A DNA stretch of 64,000 nt from Phycisphaeraceae bacterium (GTDB taxonomy: Bacteria > Planctomycetota > Phycisphaerae > Phycisphaerales > UBA1924), in the NCBI GenBank assembly GCA_020639135.1, contig JACKHE010000001.1:372001-436000 (forward strand). The letters run 5' to 3'. The notes under the pieces were generated by a model. The model saw only the letters and a list, made by a program, of their open reading frames with translations, searched no databases and was not told where the DNA came from. This document shows positions 33,088-41,707 of the stretch, piece after piece. How positions within the stretch are numbered: position 1 is the first letter of the stretch; every line of letters starts with the position of its first letter. Position numbers and translations under genes: made by a program.

Positions 33088-35523
33088 ATGCCGAAATCTG
33101 TTCTCCGTCCCGTCGGCGCCCTCGCCATCGCCGCCGGCTGCTGCATCGCCGCGCCACGCGCCGACGCCGAGCAGTGGCTCTTCCAGCGCATCGCCCAGAC
33201 CGGTGACTCGCTGCCTTACAACAACAGCATGATCATCACCGATCTCTACGGCGCCGGCATCGAGGACGGGAACGTCGTGTACGGCGGCACCGTCATCAAG
33301 AACGCCGTGACGATGGATTTCATCGCCTGCCGCATCAACGGGATCAACCGCACCGTCGCCACCGGCGAGACACCCGTGCCAGACGGGATCGGGAACTTCG
33401 GAGAACTCCGCACCGGCCAAATCGACGGCGACACCATCATCTTCGGCGGAGAGGACCAGGGCCGCGGCAACGACCTCACCGGCGTGTACCGGTACCACCC
33501 CGCCGCCAAGCTCCACAAGATCATCACCTTCAGCAGCCCCGTCCCCGGCATGCCCGGATCAACATTCGACTTCTTCAGCGGCTTCTTCTCCGATGACGGC
33601 GTGGTTGGCGTCGATCTTGACATCGACCAGGGTGGATCGAGTGAGGGGGCGTTCTACACCAACGACAACGGCGTCGGCGCCGTCCCGCTCACCGAGAGCA
33701 CCCCCCTGCCCGACGGGCAGACCATCAACTTCTTCGAGGGCTCCGACTACCGCGCCGGGACCATCGCCTCTCGCCTCCGCAAGAACTCCGGCCCCCGGGG
33801 TCTCTACCTCTTCAACGACACCGACGGCGACCAGCTCATCATGAGCGAGGGCGACCTTGTCCCAGACGGCGCCATCGGAGAGACCTTCACGCTCATCGGC
33901 TCGGCGCCGCGCCTCGACCGCGACGGCAAGCAGGTCGCCATCCTCGCCTCCGGGAACATGGGCTCGCAGGGCATCTTCATCAAGCCCGACGGCTCGTTCC
34001 TCCAGATGCTCGTCGGCGCCGGAGACGCCGCCCCGCCCACGTTCGCCAACGACTTCGACCAGATCTTCGGCGACATGGCCCTCGACAACGGCGCCATGGC
34101 GTTCGTCGCAACCACCACCGCCGACGCCAACGTCCGCCTCTACTCCAACCTCGGCGGCCAGACCAAGCTCGTCCTCCAGCCCGGCGACATGCTCGACGGC
34201 AAGACCGTCATGGGCGTGCAGGGCGTCTCGAACCAGGGCATCTCGGGTTCGACCATCATCTTCAGTGTCAGCTTCGACGACTCCTCCGAGGCCATCTACA
34301 CCGCAACGCTCTTGCAGGAGACCGTCGAGACCGAGCCGAACAACGCCATCGAAGACGCCAACTGCATCGAGATCCTCTCCGACTGCGTCTTCATCAACGG
34401 AAAACTCCAGCACAACGAGTACAAGGCGTGCGACCCCGACACCGTCCTGTGCGCCTTCGACAAGCAGGGCGCCTTCCTCGTTGACGGCTCCGGGTTCCCG
34501 CGGATCAACGACGACGACGCGGGCGCCGGCGACGGCAGGGGCTCCGCGCTCTGGGACATCCCCCTCGTGTACAACAACGGCTCCAGCGGGCCTTCCACCC
34601 TCCGACTCGGCGTCACCGGCGCCGGCGACATCGTCGAGGGCATGGGCGGCAACAACGGCGTCTTCAACGGCCTCATCCAGAACGCTCCGCACGAGCAGCT
34701 CGGCCAGTTCACCCTCACCGTCACCTTCGTTGACGACCAGGGCGTCGCCCTGCCCAGCCCCGCCATGCTCCCCGACGGCTCCGAGATCATGAACCCCTTC
34801 GAGACCGTCGAGGAGTTCCAGTCCGGCAGCGAGGCTTTCTTCTTCAACTTCGTCTCCCCCGTCGGCGCCGACGCCGCCCACGCCGTCGTTGACAACACCA
34901 CCGGACGCATCGACGTCTGCAACGACGTCGATCTGTTCATCTTCAAGAACCTCATCCCCGGGTGCCCCTACTGCGTCATCCAGGTCGGCGGCCTCGACGA
35001 GGACTGCAACCAGACCGACGGACTCCTCGCCTGGTTCGACAAGGACGGCGACATCATCCTCACCGACGACAACTCCGGAGTCGGCGTCTTCGCATCGCTC
35101 TGCGACCCCGACCTCCCCGTCATCGCCGACGTCAACGGCGTCATCCGCATCGCCTTCTCCGGCTCCGGTGACAACAACTTCAACGGCCTCCGCGACGGCG
35201 CCGCCGAGGTCCAGTACCTCGCCGACCACCCCGAGTACCTCAACGACTACCCGGGACTCCCCCCCGCCATGGCCCTCGCGGCGCCCAACGGGCACAACAT
35301 CAACCGCGACGTCGTCCTCGTCTGCGCCGACGAACCACCCGCCCACGGCGTCTGCGGCTGCTACACCCTCAAGATCATGCTCGACGTCAGCGCCCACAAC
35401 GACCCGCCGCTCGACGTGATCATCCAGAACGCCATGTACCACGGCGACATCAACATGGATGGCGTCACGGACACCTCCGACCTCGGCATCCTCCTGGGCT
35501 TCTTCGGATGGGTCGCCCCATAA
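33088..35523 (+). CDS. Large exported protein with a C-terminal dockerin-like Ca-binding repeat
   Basis: An 811-residue protein with a signal peptide (VGALAIAAGCCIAAPRADA, cut before E). Most of the protein (about residues 30-400) is a beta-rich repeat of Gly/Asp-containing strands resembling a propeller or an exported extracellular repeat protein. A Cys-rich part follows (about residues 630-700) with CPYCVI and CGCYTLK. The C-terminus reads DINMDGVTDTSDLGILLGFFG, one EF-hand loop with the TSDLGILL core of the dockerin-like tails found in Phycisphaerae. The SD GGGAGGA precedes the ATG by 8 bases. A terminator lies at 35601. The role is unknown. Confidence 0.7.
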   Translation: MPKSVLRPVGALAIAAGCCIAAPRADAEQWLFQRIAQTGDSLPYNNSMIITDLYGAGIEDGNVVYGGTVIKNAVTMDFIACRINGINRTVATGETPVPDGIGNFGELRTGQIDGDTIIFGGEDQGRGNDLTGVYRYHPAAKLHKIITFSSPVPGMPGSTFDFFSGFFSDDGVVGVDLDIDQGGSSEGAFYTNDNGVGAVPLTESTPLPDGQTINFFEGSDYRAGTIASRLRKNSGPRGLYLFNDTDGDQLIMSEGDLVPDGAIGETFTLIGSAPRLDRDGKQVAILASGNMGSQGIFIKPDGSFLQMLVGAGDAAPPTFANDFDQIFGDMALDNGAMAFVATTTADANVRLYSNLGGQTKLVLQPGDMLDGKTVMGVQGVSNQGISGSTIIFSVSFDDSSEAIYTATLLQETVETEPNNAIEDANCIEILSDCVFINGKLQHNEYKACDPDTVLCAFDKQGAFLVDGSGFPRINDDDAGAGDGRGSALWDIPLVYNNGSSGPSTLRLGVTGAGDIVEGMGGNNGVFNGLIQNAPHEQLGQFTLTVTFVDDQGVALPSPAMLPDGSEIMNPFETVEEFQSGSEAFFFNFVSPVGADAAHAVVDNTTGRIDVCNDVDLFIFKNLIPGCPYCVIQVGGLDEDCNQTDGLLAWFDKDGDIILTDDNSGVGVFASLCDPDLPVIADVNGVIRIAFSGSGDNNFNGLRDGAAEVQYLADHPEYLNDYPGLPPAMALAAPNGHNINRDVVLVCADEPPAHGVCGCYTLKIMLDVSAHNDPPLDVIIQNAMYHGDINMDGVTDTSDLGILLGFFGWVAP

Positions 35524-35544
35524 CCAGCGGGTGATCCCGCCCAC

Positions 35545-35571
35545 CCCGGGGTCAGCGCAGCGAGTCCCGGG
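35545..35571 (+). repeat. REP-like palindrome, copy 7
   Basis: Arms CCCGGGGT and GTCCCGGG around CAGCGCAGCGA. It lies between the dockerin-tagged gene and its terminator. Confidence 0.75.
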
Positions 35572-35600
35572 ATCGCTCCCGACCCGCCAACCCGATAACA

Positions 35601-35632
35601 AACACCCGGGACACGCCATCCCGGGTGTTTTT
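35601..35632 (+). terminator. Rho-independent terminator after the dockerin-tagged gene
   Basis: ACACCCGGGA pairs with TCCCGGGTGT over 10 bp, with the loop CACGCCA, and is followed by TTTT. It is 80 bases after the 35523 stop codon. Confidence 0.8.
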
Positions 35633-35943
35633 CATATCCAGCGGAACCATCCCGCACCGCGCGAGTCCAAGAAAGCAACGACATCCCCCCGAGCCCGGGC
35701 CGGCGACCTCCCCGAACGCCGGCCGGGCCAACACGCGCGCGGCCGAGCGGCGATCCTCCCCGTCACTCGGCCGCGCCTTTGCGCGCACTGCGCCCGTCTG
35801 CGACGCCTGCACCGGATGCGCCGCCCCCTGGCCCGCGCATCCCCACCACGCCCAGACGCCCCGGCCCGCGCCGATCCGCTGAATCGGAGACTCCCCCGTG
35901 GCGCCGATGGAGCGCGCCAACAGCACCACGGAGGAATCGCACC
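35633..35943. other. Gene-free leader upstream of flagellin
   Basis: The 311 bases between the terminator and the flagellin start hold no convincing gene. The longer frames here are Pro/Arg-rich read-throughs. No clear flagellar sigma-28 promoter (TAAA and GCCGATAA boxes) was found. The last part has GGAGGA about 10 bases before the flagellin ATG. A long 5' untranslated region is possible. Confidence 0.5.
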
Positions 35944-36786
35944 ATGTTCAGCATCCAGAACAACGTGAACTCGCTCATCGCGCAGCACGCGTTCGCGCAG
36001 AACAACATCCAGCTGATGCGTTCGTTCACGAAACTCTCGACCGGGCTCCGGATCAACTCCGGCGCCGACGATCCGGCGGGCCTCATCGCCTCCGAGAACC
36101 TCCGCGCCACCCTGTCCCATCTCGAGGCCGAGAGCCGGTCCCTCGAACGCGCCGATCATGTCGTCGCCACCGCCGACGCCGCGCTCGGCGAGATCTCCGA
36201 GCTCGCCAACCGCGCCGATGAGCTCGCCGTGGCCAGCGCCAACACCGCCGGCATGAGCCAGGAGGAGATCGAGGCCAACCAGATGGAGCTCGACTCCATC
36301 ATCGACTCCGTCGATCGCATCGCCTCCACCACAACCTTCAACGGCTCCAAACTCCTCGACGGCTCCTTCTCCATGACCGCCGCCCACGACACCTTCACGT
36401 TCGACAGCGCCCAGCCCAACGACCTCGGCGCCACCGAATCCGGCGGCGAGACCTACACCCTCAGCGATCTCAAGTCCGGCGGCGCACTCGCCATCGACGG
36501 CGGCGACGCCGCCACCGCCGCGCAGGTCCTCCGCACCGCCACCGGCCAGATCGCCACCGCCAGGGGCCGCCTCGGGACCATCTCCGCCAACACCATCACC
36601 CCCGCGCTCAACAGCCTCAACGTGGCCATCGAGAACATCACCGCGGCAGAGTCCTTCATCCGCGACACCGACTTCGCCTTCGAGACCTCCAACCTCGCCC
36701 GCAACCAGATCCTCGGCGCATCGACTCTGAACAACCTTGGCGTCGCCAACTCACAGCCCCGGATGGTCCTGAGCCTTCTGGGATAA
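35944..36786 (+). CDS. fliC: Flagellin
   Basis: Structural protein of the flagellar filament, 280 residues. The N-terminal D0/D1 region is canonical (NNVNSLIAQHAFAQNN; LSTGLRINSGADDPAGLIASENLRA), and the C-terminal D1/D0 region ends in LARNQILGASTLNNLGVANSQPRMVLSLLG. The central variable domain is short, so the protein is a compact flagellin lacking D2/D3. GGAGGA lies before the ATG. No other flagellar gene is in the window, which suggests the chaperone and hook genes lie elsewhere. Confidence 0.93.
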   Translation: MFSIQNNVNSLIAQHAFAQNNIQLMRSFTKLSTGLRINSGADDPAGLIASENLRATLSHLEAESRSLERADHVVATADAALGEISELANRADELAVASANTAGMSQEEIEANQMELDSIIDSVDRIASTTTFNGSKLLDGSFSMTAAHDTFTFDSAQPNDLGATESGGETYTLSDLKSGGALAIDGGDAATAAQVLRTATGQIATARGRLGTISANTITPALNSLNVAIENITAAESFIRDTDFAFETSNLARNQILGASTLNNLGVANSQPRMVLSLLG

Positions 36787-36818
36787 ACCTGATCAACCAC
36801 AATCGCGCAGCGAAAAAG

Positions 36819-36848
36819 GCCCGGGGATCGGAATCCCCGGGCTTTTTT
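36819..36848. terminator. Bidirectional terminator between flagellin and gatB
   Basis: GCCCGGGGAT pairs with ATCCCCGGGC over 10 bp around CGGA, with AAAAA before and TTTTTT after. It can therefore stop flagellin transcription and, in reverse, the gatB transcript whose stop codon is at 36868. Confidence 0.8.
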
Positions 36849-36867
36849 CTTGGCGTGATATGTTTGG

Positions 36868-38391
36868 TTACACCCCCAGCGTCTCTTTGATCTTCGCTTG
36901 CGCCAGCTTCGCGTCCGCCTGACCACCGGACGCCTTCATCACCGCGCCGATCAACCGCCCGATCGCAGACATCTTTCCGCCGCGGATGTCCTCGACCACC
37001 TTCGCGTTCGCCGGGTCGCCCAGCGCCGCGTCCACCCACGCCTGCATCGCCCCCTCGTCGCGCACCTGGAGCAGGTTGTGCCGCTCCGCTTCCGCACGCG
37101 CCTCGGCTTCGCTCTCGCACAGGATCCCGAACAGATCATCGGCGGCGGACGACCCGATCTCGTCCGCCTGCCGCAGCGCGATGATCCCCGCGACCTGCGC
37201 CGGCGTGATCCCGAGCTCGTTGGTCAGCACGCCGCGCTCGTTCGCCCGCCTGGCGCCCGACTGCAGCACCATGTTCGCCGACTGCTTCCACGCCGCCGGG
37301 GTCGGCGTCCCGGACTCGATCGCCGCCTCCACCACGTCCTCGAAGAAGAAGCACACGTCGCGCTCCTCCGTCAGCACCAGGGATTCCTTCTCGCTGAGCC
37401 CGCACTCGTCCCGGTACCGCGCCGCCCGCTCGTGGGGCAGCTCGGGCAGCCGCGACCGCACCGCATCGCGCCACGCCGCATCGACGACGACCGGCGCCAG
37501 GTCCGGATCCGGGAAGTACCGGTAGTCGTGCGCGTCCTCCTTCTCCCGCTGCACGAACGTCCGGTTCTCCGCGTCGTTCCAGCCGCGCGTCGTCTTGGCG
37601 CCGGGCCCCATCACCTTCCCGTCCTCTTGCCACCGGGCCGGCTGGTGACGCTCCTCGAACTCCACCGCACCCTTGACCGCGCGGAACGAGTTGAGATTCT
37701 TGATCTCCACGATCGGCGTCTTCACAACGTGCCCGTCGTCGAGCGTCATCTCAACATTAATATTCGGCTCGAACCGCATGTGCCCCTTCTGCATCACGCC
37801 CTCGGTCACGCCCAGGAACCGGCACACGTTCCGCAGCGTCCGCGCGAACGCCACCACCTCGTCCGCCGAGCCGAAGTCCGGCGCCGTCACGATCTCCAGC
37901 AGCGGGGTCCCCGCGCGGTTGTAATCCACGATCGAGAAGTCCGCCCTCATCCCGCCCGGCATTTCGTGCAGCAGCTTCCCCGCGTCCTCCTCCAGGTGCG
38001 CGCGGATGATCCCGATCCGTTTCGTCGTCCCGTCCTCCAGCGGCAGGTCGAACGCCCCGTCGAAGCACAGCGGCAGGTCGTACTGGCTGATCTGATACGC
38101 CTTGGGCAGGTCCGGGTAGTAGTAGCTCTTGCGGTCCCACTTCGTGTACGACGCGATCTCGCAACCCAGCGCCATGCCCACCAGCATCGACATCTCCACC
38201 GCCGCCCGGTTCATCACCGGGAGCGCCCCCGGGAGCCCCAGCACCACCGGATCGATCAGCGTGTTCGGCGCCGACCCGTCGAACTCCGCGCACGCCGGGG
38301 ACCCGACGCGCGTGAACATCTTCGACCGCGTCGCCAGCTCCACGTGGATCTCCAGCCCGACCATCAGCCTCGTTGCAACAATGTCAGCCAT
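36868..38391 (-). CDS. gatB: Asp/Glu-tRNA(Asn/Gln) amidotransferase subunit B
   Basis: GatB converts misacylated Glu-tRNA(Gln) or Asp-tRNA(Asn) to the correct aminoacyl-tRNA within the GatCAB complex. The 507-residue protein starts with MVGLEIHVELATRSKMFT, followed by TKWDRKSYYYPDLPKAYQISQYD, EDAGKLLHE, and DYNRAGTPLLEIVTAPD. It ends in the GatB/YqeY tail (AIGRLIGAVMKASGGQADAKLAQAKIKETLG). The ATG at 38391 gives the canonical N-terminus. gatA and gatC lie 13-19 kb away in the same window, not in an operon. Confidence 0.95.
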   Translation of the reverse strand: MADIVATRLMVGLEIHVELATRSKMFTRVGSPACAEFDGSAPNTLIDPVVLGLPGALPVMNRAAVEMSMLVGMALGCEIASYTKWDRKSYYYPDLPKAYQISQYDLPLCFDGAFDLPLEDGTTKRIGIIRAHLEEDAGKLLHEMPGGMRADFSIVDYNRAGTPLLEIVTAPDFGSADEVVAFARTLRNVCRFLGVTEGVMQKGHMRFEPNINVEMTLDDGHVVKTPIVEIKNLNSFRAVKGAVEFEERHQPARWQEDGKVMGPGAKTTRGWNDAENRTFVQREKEDAHDYRYFPDPDLAPVVVDAAWRDAVRSRLPELPHERAARYRDECGLSEKESLVLTEERDVCFFFEDVVEAAIESGTPTPAAWKQSANMVLQSGARRANERGVLTNELGITPAQVAGIIALRQADEIGSSAADDLFGILCESEAEARAEAERHNLLQVRDEGAMQAWVDAALGDPANAKVVEDIRGGKMSAIGRLIGAVMKASGGQADAKLAQAKIKETLGV

Positions 38392-38424
38392 GCCCGCATC
38401 CTACAGAAGACCCGCCCCGCATCG

Positions 38425-38451
38425 CCCGGGATGAGCCACGCGATTCCCGGG
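38425..38451 (+). repeat. REP-like palindrome, copy 8
   Basis: CCCGGGAT, GAGCCACGCG, ATTCCCGGG, preceded by ATCG. The arms are near-perfect with one extra T and the loop is altered. It is between the divergent gatB and ketosynthase-like genes. Confidence 0.7.
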
Positions 38452-38505
38452 TTCCCGAACCACTTTTTCATCTCCCCCACCCGTCGCTGGCTACACTCAC
38501 CCCGC

Positions 38506-39819
38506 ATGCTTGACCGCCAAGTCGTCATCACGGGTCTGGGCGCCATCACGGGCCTGGGCATCGGCGCCGAGGCCGCCTGGCAGGGTCTCCTCGAAGGTCG
38601 CTCCGCGCTCGCCCCCATCAAGTCCTTCGACGCGTCGGCCTTCCCCTGCCGGATCGCCGCCGAGATCCCCGACTTCAGCGCCCGGGACTTCGTCCCCAAG
38701 TCCTACCGCAAGGCCGTCAAGGTCATGGCCCGCGATATCCAGATCGCCGTCGCCGCCGCCCGGCTCGCCGTCCAGGACGCCAGGCTCGTCACCACCGACA
38801 CCGACGACGAGGACATCACCCCCACCTACGCGCCCGACCGCGTCGGGTGCCAGATCGGCGCCGGCCTCATCGCCTGCGAGATCGACGAGCTCACCCGCGC
38901 CCTCGTCTCCAGCCTCGACGACCAGGGACGTTTCGACCTCCGCGCCTGGGGCAAGGGCGGGATGAACAACCTCCCGCCGCTGTGGCTCCTCAAGTACCTC
39001 CCCAACATGCTCGCCTGCCACGTCACCATCATCCACGACGCGCAGGGACCTTCCAACACCATCACCTGCGCCGAGGCCAGCGGCCTCCTCTCCGCCGGTG
39101 AGTCCATGCGCGTCATCGCGCGCGGCGACGCCGACTGCTGCTTCACCGGAGGCGCCGAGGCCAAGATCAACCCCATGGGCCTCACCCGCATGGACCTCGC
39201 CCAGCGCCTCGCGCGCACCAGCGCCGACGCCGACCCCACGTCCTACGTCCGCCCCTACGACCCCCAAGCGACCGGCGGCCTCCTCGGCGAACTCGCCGGC
39301 ATCTGCATCGTCGAAGCCGCACAGACCGCCACCGCGCGCGGCGCCCGCCCCTACGCAAAAATCTCCGGTTTCGGCGCCGGGCACTCGCCGCGCCGGGGGA
39401 ACCCCCGGGAACTCGCCGAAGGTCTCATCGCCGCCATCGAAGCCGCGCTCAAGCAGGCGAACCTCGCTCCAGACCGGATCGACGCCATCCTCCCACACGC
39501 TTCCGGGATCCCCGAGGTCGATCAGGTGGAAGCCGCGGCACTCGAAGCCGTCTTCGGACCCAAAACCGCCGAAATCCCCTGCATCACGATCACACCCAAC
39601 CTCGGCGACGGCATGGCCGGTTCCGGGGGCGTCGCCCTCTGCATCGCCTCGATGTGCCTCAGACATCAATCCCTGCCCGCACGCATCCATCACGGCTCGC
39701 CTGCGAACAACATCCTGGCCGGCGCCGCAACGCAGCGCGACGCCGGCCTGAACAACATCCTCGTCTGCTCGAACGCGCTCGGCGGACAGAACGCCGCAAT
39801 GATCCTCTCGAAGCCTTAA
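38506..39819 (+). CDS. Ketosynthase-like protein lacking the Cys nucleophile (chain-length-factor candidate)
   Basis: A 437-residue thiolase-fold protein of the FabF/KAS II family. The N-terminus is typical (VVITGLGAITGLGIGAEAAW). Aligned without gaps to the FabF active-site loop (GPSxxxxTACxSG), the segment GPSNTITCAEASG places Glu190 where the nucleophilic Cys sits; the nearby Cys188 is two positions off. The first catalytic His is present (His331 in ILPHASGIPEVD). The position of the second His (GHxxGAAG) is Asp368 in GDGMAGSGG, and the KSMTGH lysine is also missing. Loss of Cys, Lys and His is the hallmark of KS-beta/chain-length-factor subunits. It precedes an intact ketosynthase at 40334. 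The ATG at 38506 is used. Confidence 0.82.
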   Translation: MLDRQVVITGLGAITGLGIGAEAAWQGLLEGRSALAPIKSFDASAFPCRIAAEIPDFSARDFVPKSYRKAVKVMARDIQIAVAAARLAVQDARLVTTDTDDEDITPTYAPDRVGCQIGAGLIACEIDELTRALVSSLDDQGRFDLRAWGKGGMNNLPPLWLLKYLPNMLACHVTIIHDAQGPSNTITCAEASGLLSAGESMRVIARGDADCCFTGGAEAKINPMGLTRMDLAQRLARTSADADPTSYVRPYDPQATGGLLGELAGICIVEAAQTATARGARPYAKISGFGAGHSPRRGNPRELAEGLIAAIEAALKQANLAPDRIDAILPHASGIPEVDQVEAAALEAVFGPKTAEIPCITITPNLGDGMAGSGGVALCIASMCLRHQSLPARIHHGSPANNILAGAATQRDAGLNNILVCSNALGGQNAAMILSKP

Positions 39820-39878
39820 TCTCACCCCGGCAGCGCTGCTTCCAGCAACCTACACCTACCGCAAGGAGCGACCACACC

Positions 39879-40337
39879 ATGTCAACGCAGCAACGACGCG
39901 CGATCCCGACAGAAGACCTCGACCCCGAACTGACCAACGTCAGCCGCGAGGTCATCGGCGCCGCCATCGAGGTCCACAAGGCGCTCGGCCCGGGATTCGC
40001 CGCCGACGTTTACCGGAACGCACTCACCGAGGAGCTCAACAAGATCGGCGTCTCTTACCAGCGCGATCACCGGTTCCCCATCAAGTACAACGGCGTCACC
40101 GTCGGCGAGCTCCGCTTCGACTTCTACGTCAACGAGCGCTTCGCCATGCAGATCTGCTCCGAGCACCGCGAGATCGACGGCCTCGACCGCACCTCGCTCC
40201 GCGCCGCGCTCCGCGCCGCCGATCTCGAGCTCGGCCTCATCGTCAACTTCGGCGAACGCCGCCTCAAGGACGGGCTCGTCCGGGTCCTCAACCCCGACAA
40301 GCTCAACGCCGTCCGCGACGAGAACGACGACCAGTGA
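39879..40337 (+). CDS. GxxExxY-family protein with lost catalytic residues
   Basis: A 152-residue protein of the GxxExxY family, which has a PD-(D/E)XK nuclease-like fold and no established physiological role. The family core is clear (VIGAAIEVHKALGPGF, Tyr45). The signature Glu (G-x-x-E-x-x-Y) is Ala42, and the usual catalytic E-x-K is Gln91-Ile-Cys93 after the retained Asp81, so nuclease activity is unlikely. AAGGAG lies 10 bases before the ATG at 39879. Its stop overlaps the next gene's GTG by four bases (GTGA), so it is translationally coupled to the ketosynthase. Confidence 0.85.
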   Translation: MSTQQRRAIPTEDLDPELTNVSREVIGAAIEVHKALGPGFAADVYRNALTEELNKIGVSYQRDHRFPIKYNGVTVGELRFDFYVNERFAMQICSEHREIDGLDRTSLRAALRAADLELGLIVNFGERRLKDGLVRVLNPDKLNAVRDENDDQ

Positions 40338-41695
40338 CGACCAGCGACCGCAAACCCCGTGTCGTCATCACCGGCGCCGGATGGGTCACGCCCCTCGGCG
40401 ACACCATCGACGGCGTCTGGCAGCGCCTCCTCAGGGGCGATTCCGGCGTCGGCGACATCCGGCGCTTCGACGCCTCCACCTTCGTCTCCAACTTCGTCGC
40501 GCAGACGCAGGAGCCGGACCTCAGCAGGATCCTCGCCGACCACGAGCACCACGCCGACGCCGCTGTCAACACGCGCTTCGCCCTCAGCGCCACCGCGCAG
40601 GCCTGGAAACAGGCCGGCCTCGGCGACCCCGCGACACCCGGGCGGCTCAACGCCGGCTTCCCCGCCCTCAACCCGCGACGCGTCGGCATCTACCTCGGCT
40701 CGGGCGAGGGCCTGCTCGATTCCGACAACTTCTTCGCCACCAACATCGCCGCCTGGAACGCCGAGAAACGCGACATCGACCTCGGGGCATGGGCAGAGGC
40801 CGCCTACCAGCGCCTCAGCGCCGCGCGCGAGCTCGAGCAGGAACCCAACATGCCCGTCAGCCACATCGCCGATGCATTCGGCGCGCGTGGCCCCGCCTTC
40901 AACTGCCTCACCGCCTGCGCCGCGTCCACACAGGCCATCGGCGAAGCCACCGAGATCATCCGCCGCGGCGAGGCCGACGTCATGATCACCGGCGGCGCCC
41001 ACACCATGGTTCACCCCCTGGGCATCACCGGGTTCATCCGGCTGACCGCCCTTTCTGCCGACCGCAACGCCGGCGGGCCCTTCTCGCTCAACCGCGACGG
41101 CTTCACCATGGGCGAGGGCGCCGGCATCATCATCATCGAAGCCCTCGAACACGCGCTCGCGCGCGGCGCCACACCCCTGGCCGAGATCGTCGGTTTCGGC
41201 TCCAGCGCCGACGCCTTCCGCATCACCGACATCCAGCCCGAAGGCCTCGGCGCCATCGCCGCCATGACCGAGGCCCTCGAGGACGCCGGCATCGATCCCC
41301 TGGCGCGAGACGAGAACGGAAGACCGCCCATCCATTACATCTCCGCGCACGGCACCGGGACCAAGGAGAACGACTCCATCGAGTCCCGCGCCGTCAAGGG
41401 CATGTTCAAGCACAACGCGCCCGACATCCCCATGAGCTCCATCAAGTCCATGATGGGACACCTCATCGCCGCCGCAGGCGCCGTCGAGTGCATCACCTGC
41501 GTCCAGACCATCCGCACCGGCATGCTCCCGCCGACCATGCGCCTCAACACCCCCGACCCCAACTGCGACCTCGACTATGTCCCCAACAAGGCCCGAGACT
41601 GCAACCCCGTCGGCGGCGTCGAGGTCGCCCTCTCCAACAGCTTCGGCTTCGGCGGGCAGAACGACACGCTCGTGCTCAAGCGCTACTCCGGGTAA
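40334..41695 (+). CDS. Beta-ketoacyl-ACP synthase (FabF type), active-site intact
   Basis: A 453-residue KAS II/FabF-type ketosynthase that condenses malonyl-ACP with acyl chains in fatty acid or polyketide synthesis. The active site is complete: Cys195 in CLTACAASTQAIG, His339 in ISAHGTGTKEND, Lys371 in SSIKSMMGH and His376 in the same motif. The C-terminus NSFGFGGQNDTLVLKR is conserved. The GTG start at 40334 overlaps the GxxExxY stop by GTGA. Together with the Cys-less paralogue at 38506 it looks like a KS/CLF-type heterodimer, but with reversed gene order. No ACP or ketoreductase is nearby. Confidence 0.9.
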   Translation: MTTSDRKPRVVITGAGWVTPLGDTIDGVWQRLLRGDSGVGDIRRFDASTFVSNFVAQTQEPDLSRILADHEHHADAAVNTRFALSATAQAWKQAGLGDPATPGRLNAGFPALNPRRVGIYLGSGEGLLDSDNFFATNIAAWNAEKRDIDLGAWAEAAYQRLSAARELEQEPNMPVSHIADAFGARGPAFNCLTACAASTQAIGEATEIIRRGEADVMITGGAHTMVHPLGITGFIRLTALSADRNAGGPFSLNRDGFTMGEGAGIIIIEALEHALARGATPLAEIVGFGSSADAFRITDIQPEGLGAIAAMTEALEDAGIDPLARDENGRPPIHYISAHGTGTKENDSIESRAVKGMFKHNAPDIPMSSIKSMMGHLIAAAGAVECITCVQTIRTGMLPPTMRLNTPDPNCDLDYVPNKARDCNPVGGVEVALSNSFGFGGQNDTLVLKRYSG

Positions 41696-41707
41696 CCTCG
41701 CTCCCGG

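Noticed and set aside
31712..33157. 481-codon minus-strand frame over pfkA.
   Set aside because: Asp/Gly/Val-rich shadow with no motifs; pfkA is clear on the plus strand.
33559..35619. 686-codon minus-strand frame over the dockerin-tagged gene.
   Set aside because: Shadow of a gene that has a signal peptide, SD and terminator on the plus strand.
35633..35943. A sigma-28 flagellar promoter before flagellin.
   Set aside because: GCCGAT-like stretches exist, but no TAAA box at the right spacing; not supported.
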